64,000 bases of DNA from Antilocapra americana (taxonomy: Eukaryota > Chordata > Mammalia > Artiodactyla > Antilocapridae), in the NCBI GenBank assembly GCA_007570785.1, contig ML660201.1:40438863-40502862 (forward strand). Reading direction: 5' to 3'. Every line of letters starts with the position of its first letter. Position 1 is the first letter of the stretch. The notes beneath the pieces are model-generated. The model saw only the letters and a list, made by a program, of their open reading frames with translations, made no database searches and had not been told where the DNA came from. The position numbers and the translations under genes are program-made. Shown here piece by piece: positions 24,572-36,815 of this stretch.

Positions 24572-26779
24572 CTTGACTTTTGATGACTGTTCTTGCAGTT
24601 AGCAGAGTTATATGCAGTTAGAAAAATATGTGATTTTCTGGCTGCTGAAGGGAGTTTATAATCCTGAAGCTCTAGGGTGAGGTTGTTTGCCAGGCTGTAC
24701 ATGCACAATAGCAGAGGAGTCAGCCCTGCTTTGACCAGGATCACAAGTCAAGTATTGATGCTGGGGTGAATCCAGATGGTCAGTACTTATAAGCAAGCCT
24801 TTTCAAGTGACTTCTTAACTCCTGGAAGCAAAGTGTTTGTCAAGACGTGTTGCAGTTTGCTCATCCACTGGAGATGATGGCTTTGGAGTCCATGATTTAC
24901 GAGGGACAGGCTACCACACGCTCTGCCCCCCACAGCACGTCCTTGCCCTGCAACTTCAGGTAGCTTCACAAAATAGCCTCTTTAATGAATAGCTGTCCTC
25001 TTTGATTCCCATTGGTAATCATTGGACCATCTTTTATCCTCATGCTTTCTGCCTGGTGGACTGTCAGGCAAAACTTCTTGGCAAGTTTTCTAGCCAGTTA
25101 AAAATGGAAGATTTGTTCCATTGAGCAGTCAATTCCAATTAGCTCAGCTGGTGGGGCTGTGGCACTAATGCTGGACCGAGGAGGAGAGTGTGTGATTTCC
25201 TCATTAATTCAACTGGCCATGCTCTGTTCAGAGTGTGGAAGCAAAGTAGGAAAACATCTGGGTTCTTTGCTTGCCCCTCTCCTTCCTTTTAAATGAAGTC
25301 TCTTTTAGTTGGACTCTTCTCTGGGTTATAGGCATCTCCATTCTTTTTAATCAACCACTTAGGACTAGTCTTTTCAAAAGGTAAAAATAAACTTTCTGAA
25401 CCTTATGATTCTGATGGTGACTCCTCACTTTCTTTAGGAAACTATTTATTAAAAATAAAGCATATTTTCTGCAGGCTATGAAAGCCTGAATACATGTTGA
25501 ATATTTAGAGGCTGGGCCTTCTGGGAGTGAGTGAAGTAAAAATCATATCCTGTTGGTCCTTACACAATTGTCTATTTATATCTTCTCTGCTTGTGTTATA
25601 AGTGTCTTCGGGACTGGTTTGGATCCTTCAGAATATGTCAAAACAAGAATGGGCTGAAATCACCTTTGTTTCCCTGCATCTTGTGTTAGGTCCATGTAGG
25701 GACTCTGGGAATTAGCAAATAAATAAATCCCTGAATTAATTGAATCAGTAAATGAATGTACAGCACAACTAATTAGAATAATCTTATAATGGGATTTATA
25801 ATGCTTCTCAACTTTTAAAATGTCAACTCTTCCAATTCCCCCCCCCACCCAAAATAGTGAGAGATAGAAGTTTGTGTAACATTTCTGTTCACAAATAAAA
25901 AAAAAAATAAAGCATTCTGAAGAATGCTTCCTTCCCCTTTTTTCCTTTGGAAATTTTTCATCAACTATTGACCAAAAACAAACATCTGTTTTTTAACCTA
26001 TTTCTCCCTAAAACTGCTACTTTGGCTTTGTGCAGTTATCAGGAGTTATCGCTTAAACACAGAAGATGCAGGGAGAGGACAAGGAAAAGTAATACATCAG
26101 CTTGCATCAATCATATGTAAATACATACCTTTGCCTACTAAAGGTGATTTCTGCCGCAGAAACACACTTGCTTAATACCAGCAGTTTTTCTAAGAGATGT
26201 GATGTTCTTTTCTTTGGGGAAGCTGGGGAAACACGGACTTCAGTCATTTCTTGACCCTCAGAAATCTTTGCAAGAAGTCCTCATGGAGATGTATGGTTCA
26301 GTTCCTCTATCCTCTTTTTCCCAGAGGTCAGGAGGGAATTGTGGGTGACTCAGCCACAGGGCACTTTAATCAGCCCCCATTTTAGTCATCTGGTCCGGGA
26401 GGTGCTGAACTTTGCAGGTCATTTTCTTTGCATATGAAAAGAAGGGAGAGGGTTTGTACATTTAAGCCTTTCTTCTACAGCTTAATAGTTCTTTCCAGGG
26501 AACAATATGATCCTTCCATGTGGCTGAGACCCTTGGAAGGACAAGTAGCAAGTAATTAAATCTTACTCTGAACTAATGCTTTTATGTAACATTTCCATGT
26601 CTTTTATTTCATTTTAATACACGAAGTGTGGGTGAACATCTGTTTTAAGAAACCTAATGTTAAAACTGTGAACACAAAAACAAATAATTTAGTGAATTAA
26701 TAGTCATAATACTTTTAGGTAAGAATTCTTTGCAGTCGGCCTTTAAATGAAAAGTATCTCAACATGTCTATTTTTCACA
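24572..26779. other. Longest repeat-poor stretch of the left flank
   Basis: About 2.2 kb with almost no recognisable repeat apart from simple C and A runs (25840-25850, 25897-25908). Repeat-poor intronic DNA can hold conserved regulatory elements, but nothing specific can be shown from sequence alone. Confidence 0.5.
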
Positions 26780-27560
26780 TTTTTCAAATTTTAATATCTT
26801 TATTGTACTGGCATTACAAGGATGTTTGTAGAAAATTATAAGATAAAAGTAAACATAAAAAAGATTATTATATCATAATTTTACTACTGGGAGAGAGCTA
26901 CTCTTCATATGTTGACAGAAAGCTTTTCTAACTGTATAATTTGCAAATAAAGCGACACGATACACAGATACTGTTTTGTGGCTTGTCTTACTGTCTGGTA
27001 CACAAGACCATTGCATTTGTTCTTACATACATCTGGACCTTATTATTCTTAATATCTATGTAGTATGGAATTGTTTAATTGGGACATAGCTTTACTGAAT
27101 TAATCTACTACTAATCCTGAATTGATCCACTATTGAACGTATAGTCTGCTTCCAGTTTTTCTTATTGGAAACTTCAACTTTTTCAATAACAATAGCTGCT
27201 TTCCACGTTCACACCCAGTGCTGTGTGAAGCATTCACTATGTACCATCTCTTGTTCTATTCAATTCTGGTAAAAATCACACAACATAAAATTAGCTAAAG
27301 TGTACGGCTCTGTGGCATTTCATAGTCACAGTACTGGGACACCACTGCCCTTTCTAGTGTTCAAAGTATTTCCATCAGCCTAGAGAGAAGCCCCAGGCCC
27401 ATTAAGCAATTGCTCCATCTGCCCCTATCGCCCCCTTCCCAGCCCCTGGCAACCCAACCACTAATCTGTTTCCTGTCCCTATGGGTCTACTTTTCCTGGA
27501 TATTTCCTATAAATGGAATCACAAAGCGTGTGACCTTTCATGTAACATTTCTTGTCACCC
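26780..27560 (-). mobile_element. Old L1M remnant, antisense
   Basis: The right half (27240-27560) follows the reversed L1M 3' region: AAATCACACAACATAAAATT, CCCAGCCCCTGGCAACCCAA, CCTATAAATGGAATCACAAA. The left half is AT-rich, weakly similar, and may be a different old L1. Borders uncertain. Confidence 0.65.
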
Positions 27561-27821
27561 TCATACATCCTGTATGGGAAGACCCAGGGAAGTTGAGGGT
27601 TTTGCCAAGGACTCCCAGCCTCTAGGATCAGAACCTGAATGCTCACCTCTCTGTCTTCAAGTCACATTCCATCCCTGTGTCCCGTTCAGGCTCTCAGGAT
27701 CTTCTAGACTCCATTATACGGAAGCACTCACTCCTTTCTTAGCCTCTTTACTTTAGCATCATGATTAGGTGACTGGTCCTTTTCCTCTGCTTCAAACTTG
27801 CACAATAGGAAAGTGCTAATA

Positions 27822-27977
27822 CAGCGGTTCTCACGCTTTAACTGCAGTCAGCATCACCTGGAGGACTTGCAGGGTTTCTGACTCAGGTATGGGATGAGTC
27901 TCAAGAATTTGCTTTCCTAACAAGTTCCTGGGTGAGACTGATGCTACAGGAAATATACTTTGGAAGCCACTACTCTG
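27822..27977 (+). mobile_element. MER5A-like hAT-Charlie DNA transposon
   Basis: Starts CAGCGGTTCTCACGCTTTA, contains CATCACCTGGAGGACTTGCA and CTAACAAGTTCCTGGGTGAG, and ends near CTTTGGAAGCCACT. This is the order of non-autonomous MER5A. Terminal inverted repeats are partly decayed at the right end. Confidence 0.85.
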
Positions 27978-28239
27978 ACAGTTATGATGCAGAAGAGTTG
28001 TTTCACTATACTGTCCTCTGATTAGAATGCTTATAATGCGCTTAAGAATACGGAAAATTTCAGAAAAACTGTGCATTCATCCCACTTGAGGAACACGCGA
28101 GTGTAATGTACACTGGAGGCTGAGGAGCCTCCTGAAATGTGATCCAAAGTTGCATTTGATTTTACAAATATATTTTGGAAATATTTGAATAAATATATAT
28201 ATTTTAAAAATTTATATATTTTAAAAATATGTATTTCTT

Positions 28240-28610
28240 TAGAAAGAAACTAAGCATCTGGTAAGATTGTAAATGTGCATATCCTACAATCTACATTTGA
28301 ACCTTTAGAAAACTAGTCCCAGGAGTGCAAAAGGAGGCATGTACAAGGAAGTGAAAGGCAATGATTTTTGTAACATAACAGTAAGAAAAGGAAAGAAAAC
28401 AAAGAAAAGTCAAACTCTCCATAAATAAGAGAACAAGTAAAATGCGGTGTAGGGAAGGTCAAATGCAATGAAGCTTTGATCTAGATCTATACAAAATAAC
28501 ATGGAGAGAGCTCAAAAACAATGCTAAGTGGGGAAAATATTTAGATTTACACTCAGAAAACAATAATATACATTATCTGTGGGTGCCTAGAGTTTTTTAA
28601 AAAGTGGTCA
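28240..28610 (+). mobile_element. Second old L1M-like remnant, sense
   Basis: CAAAATAACATGGAGAGAGC and AACAATGCTAAGTGGGGAAA resemble the old L1 3' UTR. It lies directly left of another L1M piece, so it may be a separate insertion or a rearranged copy. Lower confidence. Confidence 0.5.
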
Positions 28611-29400
28611 AAGGTCTGCAAATAGCCGATAAGAACATGAAAAGATGCTCAATATTCATTGTCATTAGGGAGATGCAAATAAAAATCACAATAATATACT
28701 ATTTCACATCCATGCATTAAAAAAAAAAAGATTTGAAAATAACAAACATTGGTGAAGTGTGGAGAAATTGAAACCCTCATACTCTGCTGGTGGGAATGTA
28801 AAATAGTATACACACCACTGTAGAAAAGAGTTGACAGTTCCTCAGGAAGAATAGACTTAGCATATTTGTCCAGCAATTCTACTCCTTTAAGTAGAATTCT
28901 TTTTACCCAAAAGAATTGAAAACAGGTACTCAGACTTTCATGCAAATGTTCTTAGCAGCATTGTTCACAGTAGCCAAAAAGAGGAACAACTCAAATGTCC
29001 ATCGGCAGAGGTATGAATAATCAAAACATGGTATATCCAAACAATTGCATATTATTCAGCCAGAAGAAGACATGAATATTGATACATGCCACAAAATGGA
29101 TGAAACTTAGAAACATTACATTAAGTGAAAGAAGCCAGCTACGAAAGATCACATATACTATGTTTCCATTGTATATGAAATGTCCAGCATTGGCAAAAAG
29201 TCTGTCTATAAAGTGGTGCAGATTTGGGAGGTACAGGATTTCCTCTGGGTGATAGAAATGTCTGGAATAGACATGATAGAAATACTGAAATTAGACAGTA
29301 GTGGTGGTTGCACGGTATTGTAAGTATACTTATCACAGTGGAATTGCATATTTTAAAAAGGGTAAAATGGTGAATTTTAATTAAAAAAAACATTTTTTGT
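28611..29400 (+). mobile_element. Old L1M remnant, sense 3' part
   Basis: AACATGAAAAGATGCTCAAT, GGTGGGAATGTAAAATAGTA, AACTCAAATGTCCATCGGCA and CACTGAAATTAG-like 3' UTR sequence follow old L1 ORF2 and 3' UTR order. No intact reading frame remains. Confidence 0.8.
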
Positions 29401-30177
29401 AATGATAAGTGGACTGGTAGGATATATACCCAATCTATGACAACAGTTGCCACTTGGGGGGTGGATTGAGTTAGGATATGGGACTGTGGTTGTGGGGAAA
29501 GGAGATGTTAGGTATTCTAGTAATGTTTTGTTTCTTTTATCTATTAAAAAAAAAAAGTACTGGAAGCACGTTTAACAAAAAATTGAGTCAATAGTTTTGG
29601 ATGGTGGGGATATCAACATTCATCATATATTACCCATAGCATTTGCTTTGATTCTTTTAAACTGCTTTTTAAAAAGAGTGAAACCCCATTCGGGGCGTGG
29701 AGTGGAATGGAGAGGGCATAACACAAGAAGAGCTGCCTTCCTGTCTAACCCAGACCTCTGCCTGCCTCCTAAGATCCTGCGGGATCCCGGGCCCTCTCTT
29801 TTGTGCAGTCTTTCCTCACAGTCCCCACCGGCCCCTCTTAACCAAAGGCGTCGTTACACTCCTGATTTAGTAAGAAAAGCAAGTGTCTTCATTTCCCAGT
29901 GACTCATCAGCAGACATCTGTCCTCCTGACTCCTCCCTGAGCCTAGACACAAATCTTTCCTCCTGTTAGAGAAAGCCCCTGCCACCAGGCTCACCTAAAG
30001 ATTGCTCAGGTTAGGTCCAGAAAAAGCAGAAGGGTGTCCATTTCTGTTTCTGTGAATATGATACCTGGTTAGTATAGTTGCATGGATAGACCTGAACCTT
30101 TCTTAAAACACTGACCATGTCTTCTGAATGTATAGGCCAGTGTTCTGAGGATAAGATCTTATCTGATTGGTGGTATT

Positions 30178-30292
30178 AAGTCGCTAAGTCATGTCTGACT
30201 CTCTGGAACCTCATGGACTACAGTCCGCCAGACTCCTCTGTCCTCTAACTCCTGGAGTTTGCTCAGATTCACGGCCATTGAGTCACTGAATG
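30178..30292 (-). mobile_element. Short diverged BovB-derived fragment, antisense
   Basis: GTCGCTAAGTCATGTCTGAC followed by the CTGTCCTCTAACTCCTGGAG-type block matches the reversed BovB/ART2A 3' end. It is diverged and only about 115 bp. It lies directly left of a hAT-like element. Confidence 0.78.
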
Positions 30293-30332
30293 ATAGAGGA
30301 AGACTATAGACTTCGTCCCTGGTGGTTTAGTA

Positions 30333-30532
30333 CAGGGGTCTTGAAGCTAGGGCCAACTCTACTGGCCTGCTGTCTGTAAAGTTTTACTGGAACACAACCA
30401 CATTCTCATTGTCTATGTCTGTTCTGTGCTGCAGCAGCATAATTGAGTGGCTGCAACAGAGACTACATGGCCCACGACACCTAAAATAATGATCTGCCCT
30501 TTACAGGAAAGTTTGCCAGGCTCTGGTATAGC
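30333..30532 (+). mobile_element. Non-autonomous hAT-like DNA transposon
   Basis: Starts ACAGGGGTCTTGAAG and includes TTTTACTGGAACACAACCAC, GTGGCTGCAACAGAGACTAC and TTACAGGAAAGTTTGCCAGG. I recognise the consensus as a hAT-type element but not its name. The ends are imperfect inverted repeats. Confidence 0.7.
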
Positions 30533-30689
30533 GGTTAGGATCGTGGGCTCTTGAGCCCAAATATGCTTGGAAGGCAGGTAAGAGACATGGGAGATCTTCT
30601 AATCGTCTTATTTTTAAAAAGAGAATGACACTGAAATGCAGAGAAATGGTGTGAAAAATCAGGGTCACAGAGCCAGTTACTCATGGAGG

Positions 30690-30830
30690 TGAAAAGTATG
30701 GACTCTGGAGTTAAATACCACTTCTAGACTTACAGCCTGAGGTACATCATTAAAGGTTACGAAGCTGTGCTTCACCTCTTAACACAGCGTTCGTGAGAAG
30801 AGTAAATGAGACGACTCAGTTATTTCTTGA
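30690..30830 (+). mobile_element. MIR, sense, diverged
   Basis: AGTATGGACTCTGGAGTTAA and GAAGAGTAAATGAGACGACT are MIR-like. A weak antisense MIR-like block lies to its left (30610-30690). Confidence 0.6.
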
Positions 30831-30839
30831 ATAAACATT

Positions 30840-31375
30840 TACTGGGCTCCATTCAGTGCTGGGTACTATTTTGAAGAGCTGGTGAGAAAACAGCAAACAT
30901 GAGGGAGAAGAATCTCTGCCTTCACAGAGTTGTAGCTTAGACAGGAGATGGTAAATAACAGTAAACCAGCAGAGGTACAGTTGGTTCTGAGATCCAGGTC
31001 AGGTGGACAGGGAGAGAGATCAGGATTGGGGATCTCCCATAGGTGGGAGTTCAGGAAAGGCTCCTCTAAGAACCAGCCTTGTGAGCTGATGCGTCAGTGA
31101 CAAAAAGAAGCCATTCCTGCAGAGATTTGGTGGCAGAGGACATAGCCAGTACAAACGTCCTGGCGTGGCAGCAGGATGGAAAGGAGGCGGTGCTGGAGCC
31201 CCATGGATGGGGAGGGGAGATGCAGGAAGATGAGGTCCAACAGGTGGACCCGGGTCAGATCCCTCAGGGCCTCATCATTTGTGGCAAGGAATTGGGATTT
31301 AAGTGTAAGTGCGGTAAAACCACTGGAGGACTTAGGCATGCAGTGAGTGCTGTGATTGGAGATAACTATGTAAAC
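30840..31375. mobile_element. Old mammalian repeat-like segment, family unresolved
   Basis: ACTGGGCTCCATTCAGTGCT, TCTCTGCCTTCACAGAGTTG and, further right, TCAGGGCCTCATCATTTGTG resemble a widespread old mammalian repeat with an increment-of-stock consensus. I cannot name the family with confidence. Confidence 0.4.
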
Positions 31376-31392
31376 AATCCTTCTGCTCTCTG

Positions 31393-31765
31393 TTGTTGTT
31401 CAGTTGCTAAGTCGTGTCCAACTCTGTGACCCATGGACTGCAGCACACCAGACTTCCCTGTCCTTCTCCCAGAGTTTGCCCAAACTCATATCCATTGAGT
31501 CAGTGGTACTCTCTAACCATCTCATCCTCTGCTGCCCCCTTCTCCTTTTGCCTTCAGTCTTTGCCAGTATCAGGGTCTTTTTCAGTGGCTTGGCTCTTCA
31601 CATCAGGTGGCTGAAGTATTGGAGCTTCAGCTTCAGCAACTTCCCTTGCACTGACTATTCAGGGTTGATTTTCTCTAGGGTTGACTGGTTTGATCTCCTT
31701 GCTGTTCATGGGACTCTCAAGAGTCTTCTCCAGCACCACACATGGAAAGCATGGCGCTGAGCCTT
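31393..31765 (-). mobile_element. BovB-derived (ART2A-type) fragment, antisense
   Basis: Starts TGTTGTTGTTCAGTTGCTAA and follows the BovB 3' end in reverse through the TCTCAAGAGTCTTCTCCA block near 31712-31730. It is diverged and I see no clear duplication. The right boundary is approximate. Confidence 0.85.
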
Positions 31766-32039
31766 TGTGGTCCCTTTCTCACTTTCACGGTGCAGTGAGA
31801 TTGTAGAGACAAGATATGCAACTGGGGAACATTGAGTGGACTGCTGCACTAGTCCAAGTGAAAGATGATGGCTGGGATAGTGGTGGGAGATGGGGAGAAG
31901 CTAACAGAGGTGGTGAAACTGACGAGACCTACTGGAAGATTAGATTTAATGTGCTGATGCCTGGGAAATGCTCGGCATGGGGCCAGGAACCGTCTTCATC
32001 ATTGTTGTTACCGCCCCTACCACCACTGCCATGACCGTC

Positions 32040-32490
32040 TTGAGAGACGGTGTAGCATTATGGTTCAGAGTATAGACTCAGACCACACTGCCTGAGTTAA
32101 GCTCTACTCTAGCTGGTGGCTCAGACGGTAAAGAATCCGCCTGCAATGCAGGAGACCTGGGTTTGATCCCTGGCTTGGTAGATCCCATGGAGAAGGAAAT
32201 GGCAACCCACTGCAGCATTCTTGCCTGGAGAATTCCATGGATAGAGGAGCCTGGTGGGCTACAGCCCATGGGGTTGCAAGGAGTCAGACACGACGGAGCG
32301 ACTAACATTTTCACTTTCACTTTTCCTGCCACTTGGAAGCATTGTGACCTTGGGTAAATTATACATCCTCTCTGTGTTTCAGTTACCCTCTCTGTAAAAT
32401 GCAGGGGGGATTAGAGTACCTTCCTTACAGACATTGTGAAATACGATAATATTTCTGCCAGCGTGTAAACCATAAATACCACTGCTGTTA
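32040..32490 (+). mobile_element. MIR, sense, split by a Bov-tA
   Basis: Left part GTGTAGCATTATGGTTCAGA to GCTCTACT; right part CTGCCACTTGG, GTGACCTTGGGTAAATTATA and TACCCTCTCTGTAAAATGCA. Together they restore a near-complete MIR interrupted at 32107-32325. Confidence 0.88.
32107..32325 (+). mobile_element. Bov-tA SINE inserted in a sense MIR
   Basis: AGCTGGTGGCTCAGACGGTA through GACACGACGGAGCGACTAAC and a short TTTCACTTTCACTTTTC tail. The MIR left part ends at GCTCTACT and resumes at CTGCCACTTGG. Confidence 0.9.
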
Positions 32491-33584
32491 TTTGAAAGCT
32501 GTAGATGTCCCTATACTTGATAGAGATTTGGTGACTATTGCTAAAATCCCAGCATTCTGTGGAAATCCTTAGCAGAGGTCAGAAACAAGTCCCTCTTTAT
32601 GTAACCCATCGAGGGGTAGCAGGAGGGCCCTCTTCTTGACCTCCGAAAATCAGTACTTCCAGAGAGACAAGACAGCCCCACTGTTTGTTAGACTGTTTTA
32701 GCTGCCAGCTTTTAAATCAGCATTCCAAAGATGAAAAGGCAAAAAAAAAAGTATGCACTGGGATTTCCATAGAAAAAGGTGTGGGGCTCTGTGCTTGTTT
32801 TGAAAAGCTGTGTCTGCATGGGGGTTGGCAGAACTGTCATTTGAGAGAGATCTCCTCGTAGAGGAAGGCTTTCATTTCTCCATCTTAGGCAGACCCTGTT
32901 TCAGCTGTGGGGCCTCAGGGGTAACTAGGGCTCCCTGAGTAGGCAGCTGTGGTCTTTGAACAACCTGAGCCAAAGGCAGGGGAGTTGTTATTGCCACCAT
33001 GCCTTGGTGAGGCTGCTGGAACCAGGGGATCAGTCTCTGGGAGGTGGGAAGGACCCCCAGGTACACACTTATTCAGACCTCACACAGACTGCCCGAGGGC
33101 TCACTTTCCCTGCTGGGCAGCTGGCACCTGCACCCATGCAGAAGTCTGCCCCAGAGGAACAGCGGTGTGTGCCCCCCTTCACCACAACCACAGAAGGGCC
33201 TCTTTAAACTTTCTGTCTTCTGAGCAATAAGCAGCAAAACATGGGAAAGGTGTGCTACGAACCCAGTATGGGCCTTCTTCCTGCCTCTCAGAAACAAGCT
33301 CCCAGAAATAGAAGCTTTTTACTCCGGGACCAGAATCCGTTCTTATCACTGACGGCTTGAATTTTTAGAACTCTGGGGGCTCTGAATATCTTTTTCTGCA
33401 CCTGCTTAGTTGGACAACTTAAGTACAGCCATGTTTGTAAGATAGAAAAGAGTAGGCTCTTATTAAGTTATAATGATGTTTGTTTTGTTAGCTGTGCATC
33501 ACAAGGACCTTTCATTCTGAATATCTGCAACATCTTGAGGTTAAATTATTTTCTTAATTTAAAAATCTCTACTTGAATATTAAC

Positions 33585-33745
33585 AGCTCACATTTATTGA
33601 GCACTTACTATGTGACAGGTAGTCACTGAGTGCATTTACATGTGTTTAATCCCTGAATCCCTAGGTGGAATAGTTTGCCCGTCACAAACGAGAAAGTGGC
33701 AGAGCTGGGATTTAAACCTGAAGCACTAAGTCCAAGCCCTAACTC
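33585..33745 (-). mobile_element. MIR, antisense
   Basis: CATTTATTGAGCACTTACTA and AAGTGGCAGAGCTGGGATTT are reversed MIR. Confidence 0.8.
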
Positions 33746-33879
33746 TCCCTACTAGCTCTTAAAACACTCATGCATCATAAGCAGCTTTGATCCTTGTGAA
33801 TGTTTTCATGCCAAACATACAGAGATGGTTGTTGGTCCTTAGCCTCTTGCTTTCTGTTTTCTAGGAGGTCTTCACATGT

Positions 33880-34440
33880 TATGCAGATTAGAGTTTTCTG
33901 ATAAGTGTATTTTCCCAATTTGTCCTTTGTCTTGTGACTTTGTTTATGATGTTTCTGCTATCTTGTTTGCCATGTAGAAGGGTGTTTTTTTTTATTTCAA
34001 CTTTAAATTTTACCTTTTATATTTTATGATAAGTAAAAGTCATTCAGTGTTTGACTGTTTGTGAGCCTGTGGATTTGACTATACCGTCCATGGCATTCTC
34101 CAGGCCAGAATACTGGAGTGGGTAGCCTTTCCCTCCTCCAGCTGTCTTCCCAACCCAGGGATCGAACCCTGGTCTCCTGCATTGCAGGTGGAGTCTTTAC
34201 CAGCTGAGTCCCCAGGGAAGCCCCACTTTATGATAAAAGGATCTCCAAATATTTTCTTCTGAACTTTGAGTCATAGTTAAAGTAAAAAATCGTTACCCTA
34301 GGAAATTTGCCCATCTTCTTCTATTACTTTTATGCTTTTCACACTTATATTTAAATTTTGATCCATTTGAAATCTATTCTGGTACATAATGTGAAATATG
34401 GGTTAAGAAAAAGAACTTTAAGAAACACTTCAAAACAAAT
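33880..34440 (-). mobile_element. Old L1 remnant, antisense, split by a Bov-tA
   Basis: TTTGTCTTGTGACTTTGTTT and GTTTGCCATGTAGAAGGGTG on the left, then TTGATCCATTTGAAATCTAT and CTGGTACATAATGTGAAATA on the right. These match reversed L1 sequence in order, interrupted by the SINE at 34033-34226. Confidence 0.7.
34033..34226 (-). mobile_element. Bov-tA SINE, antisense, inserted in an old L1
   Basis: Reverse-orientation Bov-tA ending CCAGGGAAGCCCC. A perfect 10-bp direct repeat TTTATGATAA (34023-34032 and 34227-34236) flanks it. The sequence on both sides is one antisense L1M fragment. Confidence 0.9.
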
Positions 34441-36049
34441 TTCTCTGTCCAAATGTAGTCAAAGTTTGTGTATGAAGAGTACTTGGGGTGGTGAATCTTT
34501 CTTCAAAATAAAGCAGGCTTATTAGTGTCATAGGTGATCAGTGGGATGCTGTTCACGGTTCTAATTAGACCTCTGACTAGCCTGCAGCTTTGGTTGGGGT
34601 TTTCCCATCTGCTAAGATGGTCCAAGTACAAGGTGATAGGAGACAGACAATGAAGGTATTGGAGGTGTTAATAGCTTTGGGTACTCATGAGACCCCTAAC
34701 TCCTCATGCCATCAGCTTCCAAAAGCTCACCTATGGAACAACTTTAACCTTTTTCTACTTTCTTTGGCATTATTAAAAAGTGGTTCTTTGGCCAACCTAA
34801 GTTTGGTTTTGACCAAAAGTGTCACTTTATCAGTTGGTACCATACTTGTCTCCTAGTGTCAAGAAATTTACGGTCTCATGGAAGGAAGCAAGACTTAGAT
34901 ATGTAATACAAGTTCTGAATAATGCGAGGGAGTAAGAGGACAAGCACTCGTTTATTTGGTAGAGGCCCTTCTGTACATCTTTGAGTCAAAACTCTTCCAG
35001 CTCCAAGAGACAGAAACGCAACTCAAATTCCTTTAAGCAAAAAGCAGATTTCTGCTTATTTAATGGAAAAGTCCATGGCTTATTGGCCTCAGGAGTGGCT
35101 GAATCCAGGTGCTTATTTTTCCCCAGGAATTTGCCTCTCTTTACCTCCCCACTTTTATTTCTCTCTGTTGCCTTCATTCTTGGATATGGTCTCCCCTCCT
35201 GGTGGAAAGATAGCCACCAGCAGCTCCAAGCTTACCGCACTTGTAACTTAGAGGTCCTCTCTTACCTAGTTCTTCCTGTGGAAATCTCAAGCCTGGTTCC
35301 TATTTCCGCTTTCTGAATCAGTCACTATAGCCAGAAGGAGGGGTCAGTTGCTGGTTGGCCAGTCCTGAGTTACACATACTCCCAAGGGGACTGATGATGG
35401 GCTCACTACCGCTGAAACCACAAGCACTGGGAGAGGAGCAGTTTCCCAAAAGGATTGTTATAAGAAGAGGGGTGAACTGATGCTGAATGAGTCAAAACCC
35501 CAGAGTGCCCTAGAGCCTGAACTTCTTGTTCTCGAAGCTCTATAAGGAGCAACACAAGCAAAGAGAGTTGAATGGAGCAGTTAGACTTGGTTAAGCCTAT
35601 AAAAATGAAGGCTCCCTGAGTTGCTGTTTTGTGATAAGAGCAATAGCTTTTGCCCATTCTCACTGACATTGCAAAATAAAAAAAACAGATGATATCACTG
35701 TTACTGAGGATGGGTTTCTGGGATTCTAATGGAATTTGTTGGAAAAGCTACCACCCTGTCATCAGTGTTTGTCAAATACCTAAAATCCAGAAGAAAAGAA
35801 CATGCATAGAGAAGTGTTTCCTTCTCTCACCCCTGGACTACGGTTTGGGAAAAGAACAAGGTCTCAAATAGAGTGAGGCTCTCAACTGGGTGCTTTCGCA
35901 AATGTCAGTTACTCGTTCCATACCTGAACAGTCCACAACTTGTGAGGAATATGGCAGGAAATGCAGGAGTCTTTGTAAATGAGATGGCCTGGCTACTCGG
36001 TTAGTTGTACTGAAACACTAGCTAATGTTGCGTCTGGCATGGTGGCTCA

Positions 36050-36190
36050 TACTGTCTACGCGTCATCTGTTCAGTTCTTATCATAGCCTCATGTACTATT
36101 CTTATCCCCATTTTACAGGTGAGGAAACTGAGGCTCGGAAAGAGTCAGTCACCCAGGGTCCCAGAGCAAAGGCATAGTAGAGTCAGAAGT
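36050..36190 (-). mobile_element. MIR, antisense
   Basis: TTATCCCCATTTTACAGGTG and GGAAACTGAGGCTCGGAAAG are clear reversed MIR core. Confidence 0.85.
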
Positions 36191-36617
36191 GAGCTTCACA
36201 GTGCTCAGTTATCAGCTGGCCATGTGACCGTAACCTTGTTACCTAACAGGGTTTCCTCATTCCTTTTTACAGGTGAATACTTAGATTGTTAGAAGATTCT
36301 TTAAGCAGTGATGCCACTAAAGTGTTTTACTCTAAGAATTCTGGTGTACAATTAGCTTGTAATAATGATAGACCACAAAGAAAGAAAAATCCCCAGATTT
36401 TCCAAACCAGTTCCCTCCTACCTTTCTCAGAAAACATCCACACTTGCTAACATGGACTTGATAGTATTTCATTCTTTTCGTTTTTATCTCTAGGAAGGAA
36501 AGCAAGGAGCCGGGGTACTGACCAACTTGGCCATCAGCTCTGAATTTGATAATTACCGATAATCTTCAGAAATGACACTGATGGTCTTTGAGATCTGGTA
36601 ATTATATATCTGTGTGT

Positions 36618-36815
36618 GAATAGTTCAAAGGCTGGGCTTTTAAGCAAATCTGAATTTGAATCACAGTCTTGCCATTGTGATCTTGAAGAAGTTGTGGAGC
36701 CTGTCTGAGCCTCACGTTCTCCATCTATAAAGGAGGTCACTAGCTGATCTGAGCTAATACAGGGTGTTATGGGGATAAAAGAAGATGCTTACAAAATGCT
36801 TAGCATAGCGCTGCC
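36618..36815 (+). mobile_element. MIR, sense
   Basis: AAGGCTGGGCTTTTAAGCAA, GAGCCTGTCTGAGCCTCACG and GCTTACAAAATGCTTAGCAT follow the MIR order. Confidence 0.82.

Noticed and set aside
25136..25175. tRNA-like A box (TAGCTCAGCTGGTGGGG)
   Set aside because: No matching B box, no cloverleaf-compatible acceptor stem, and no T run at the right distance.
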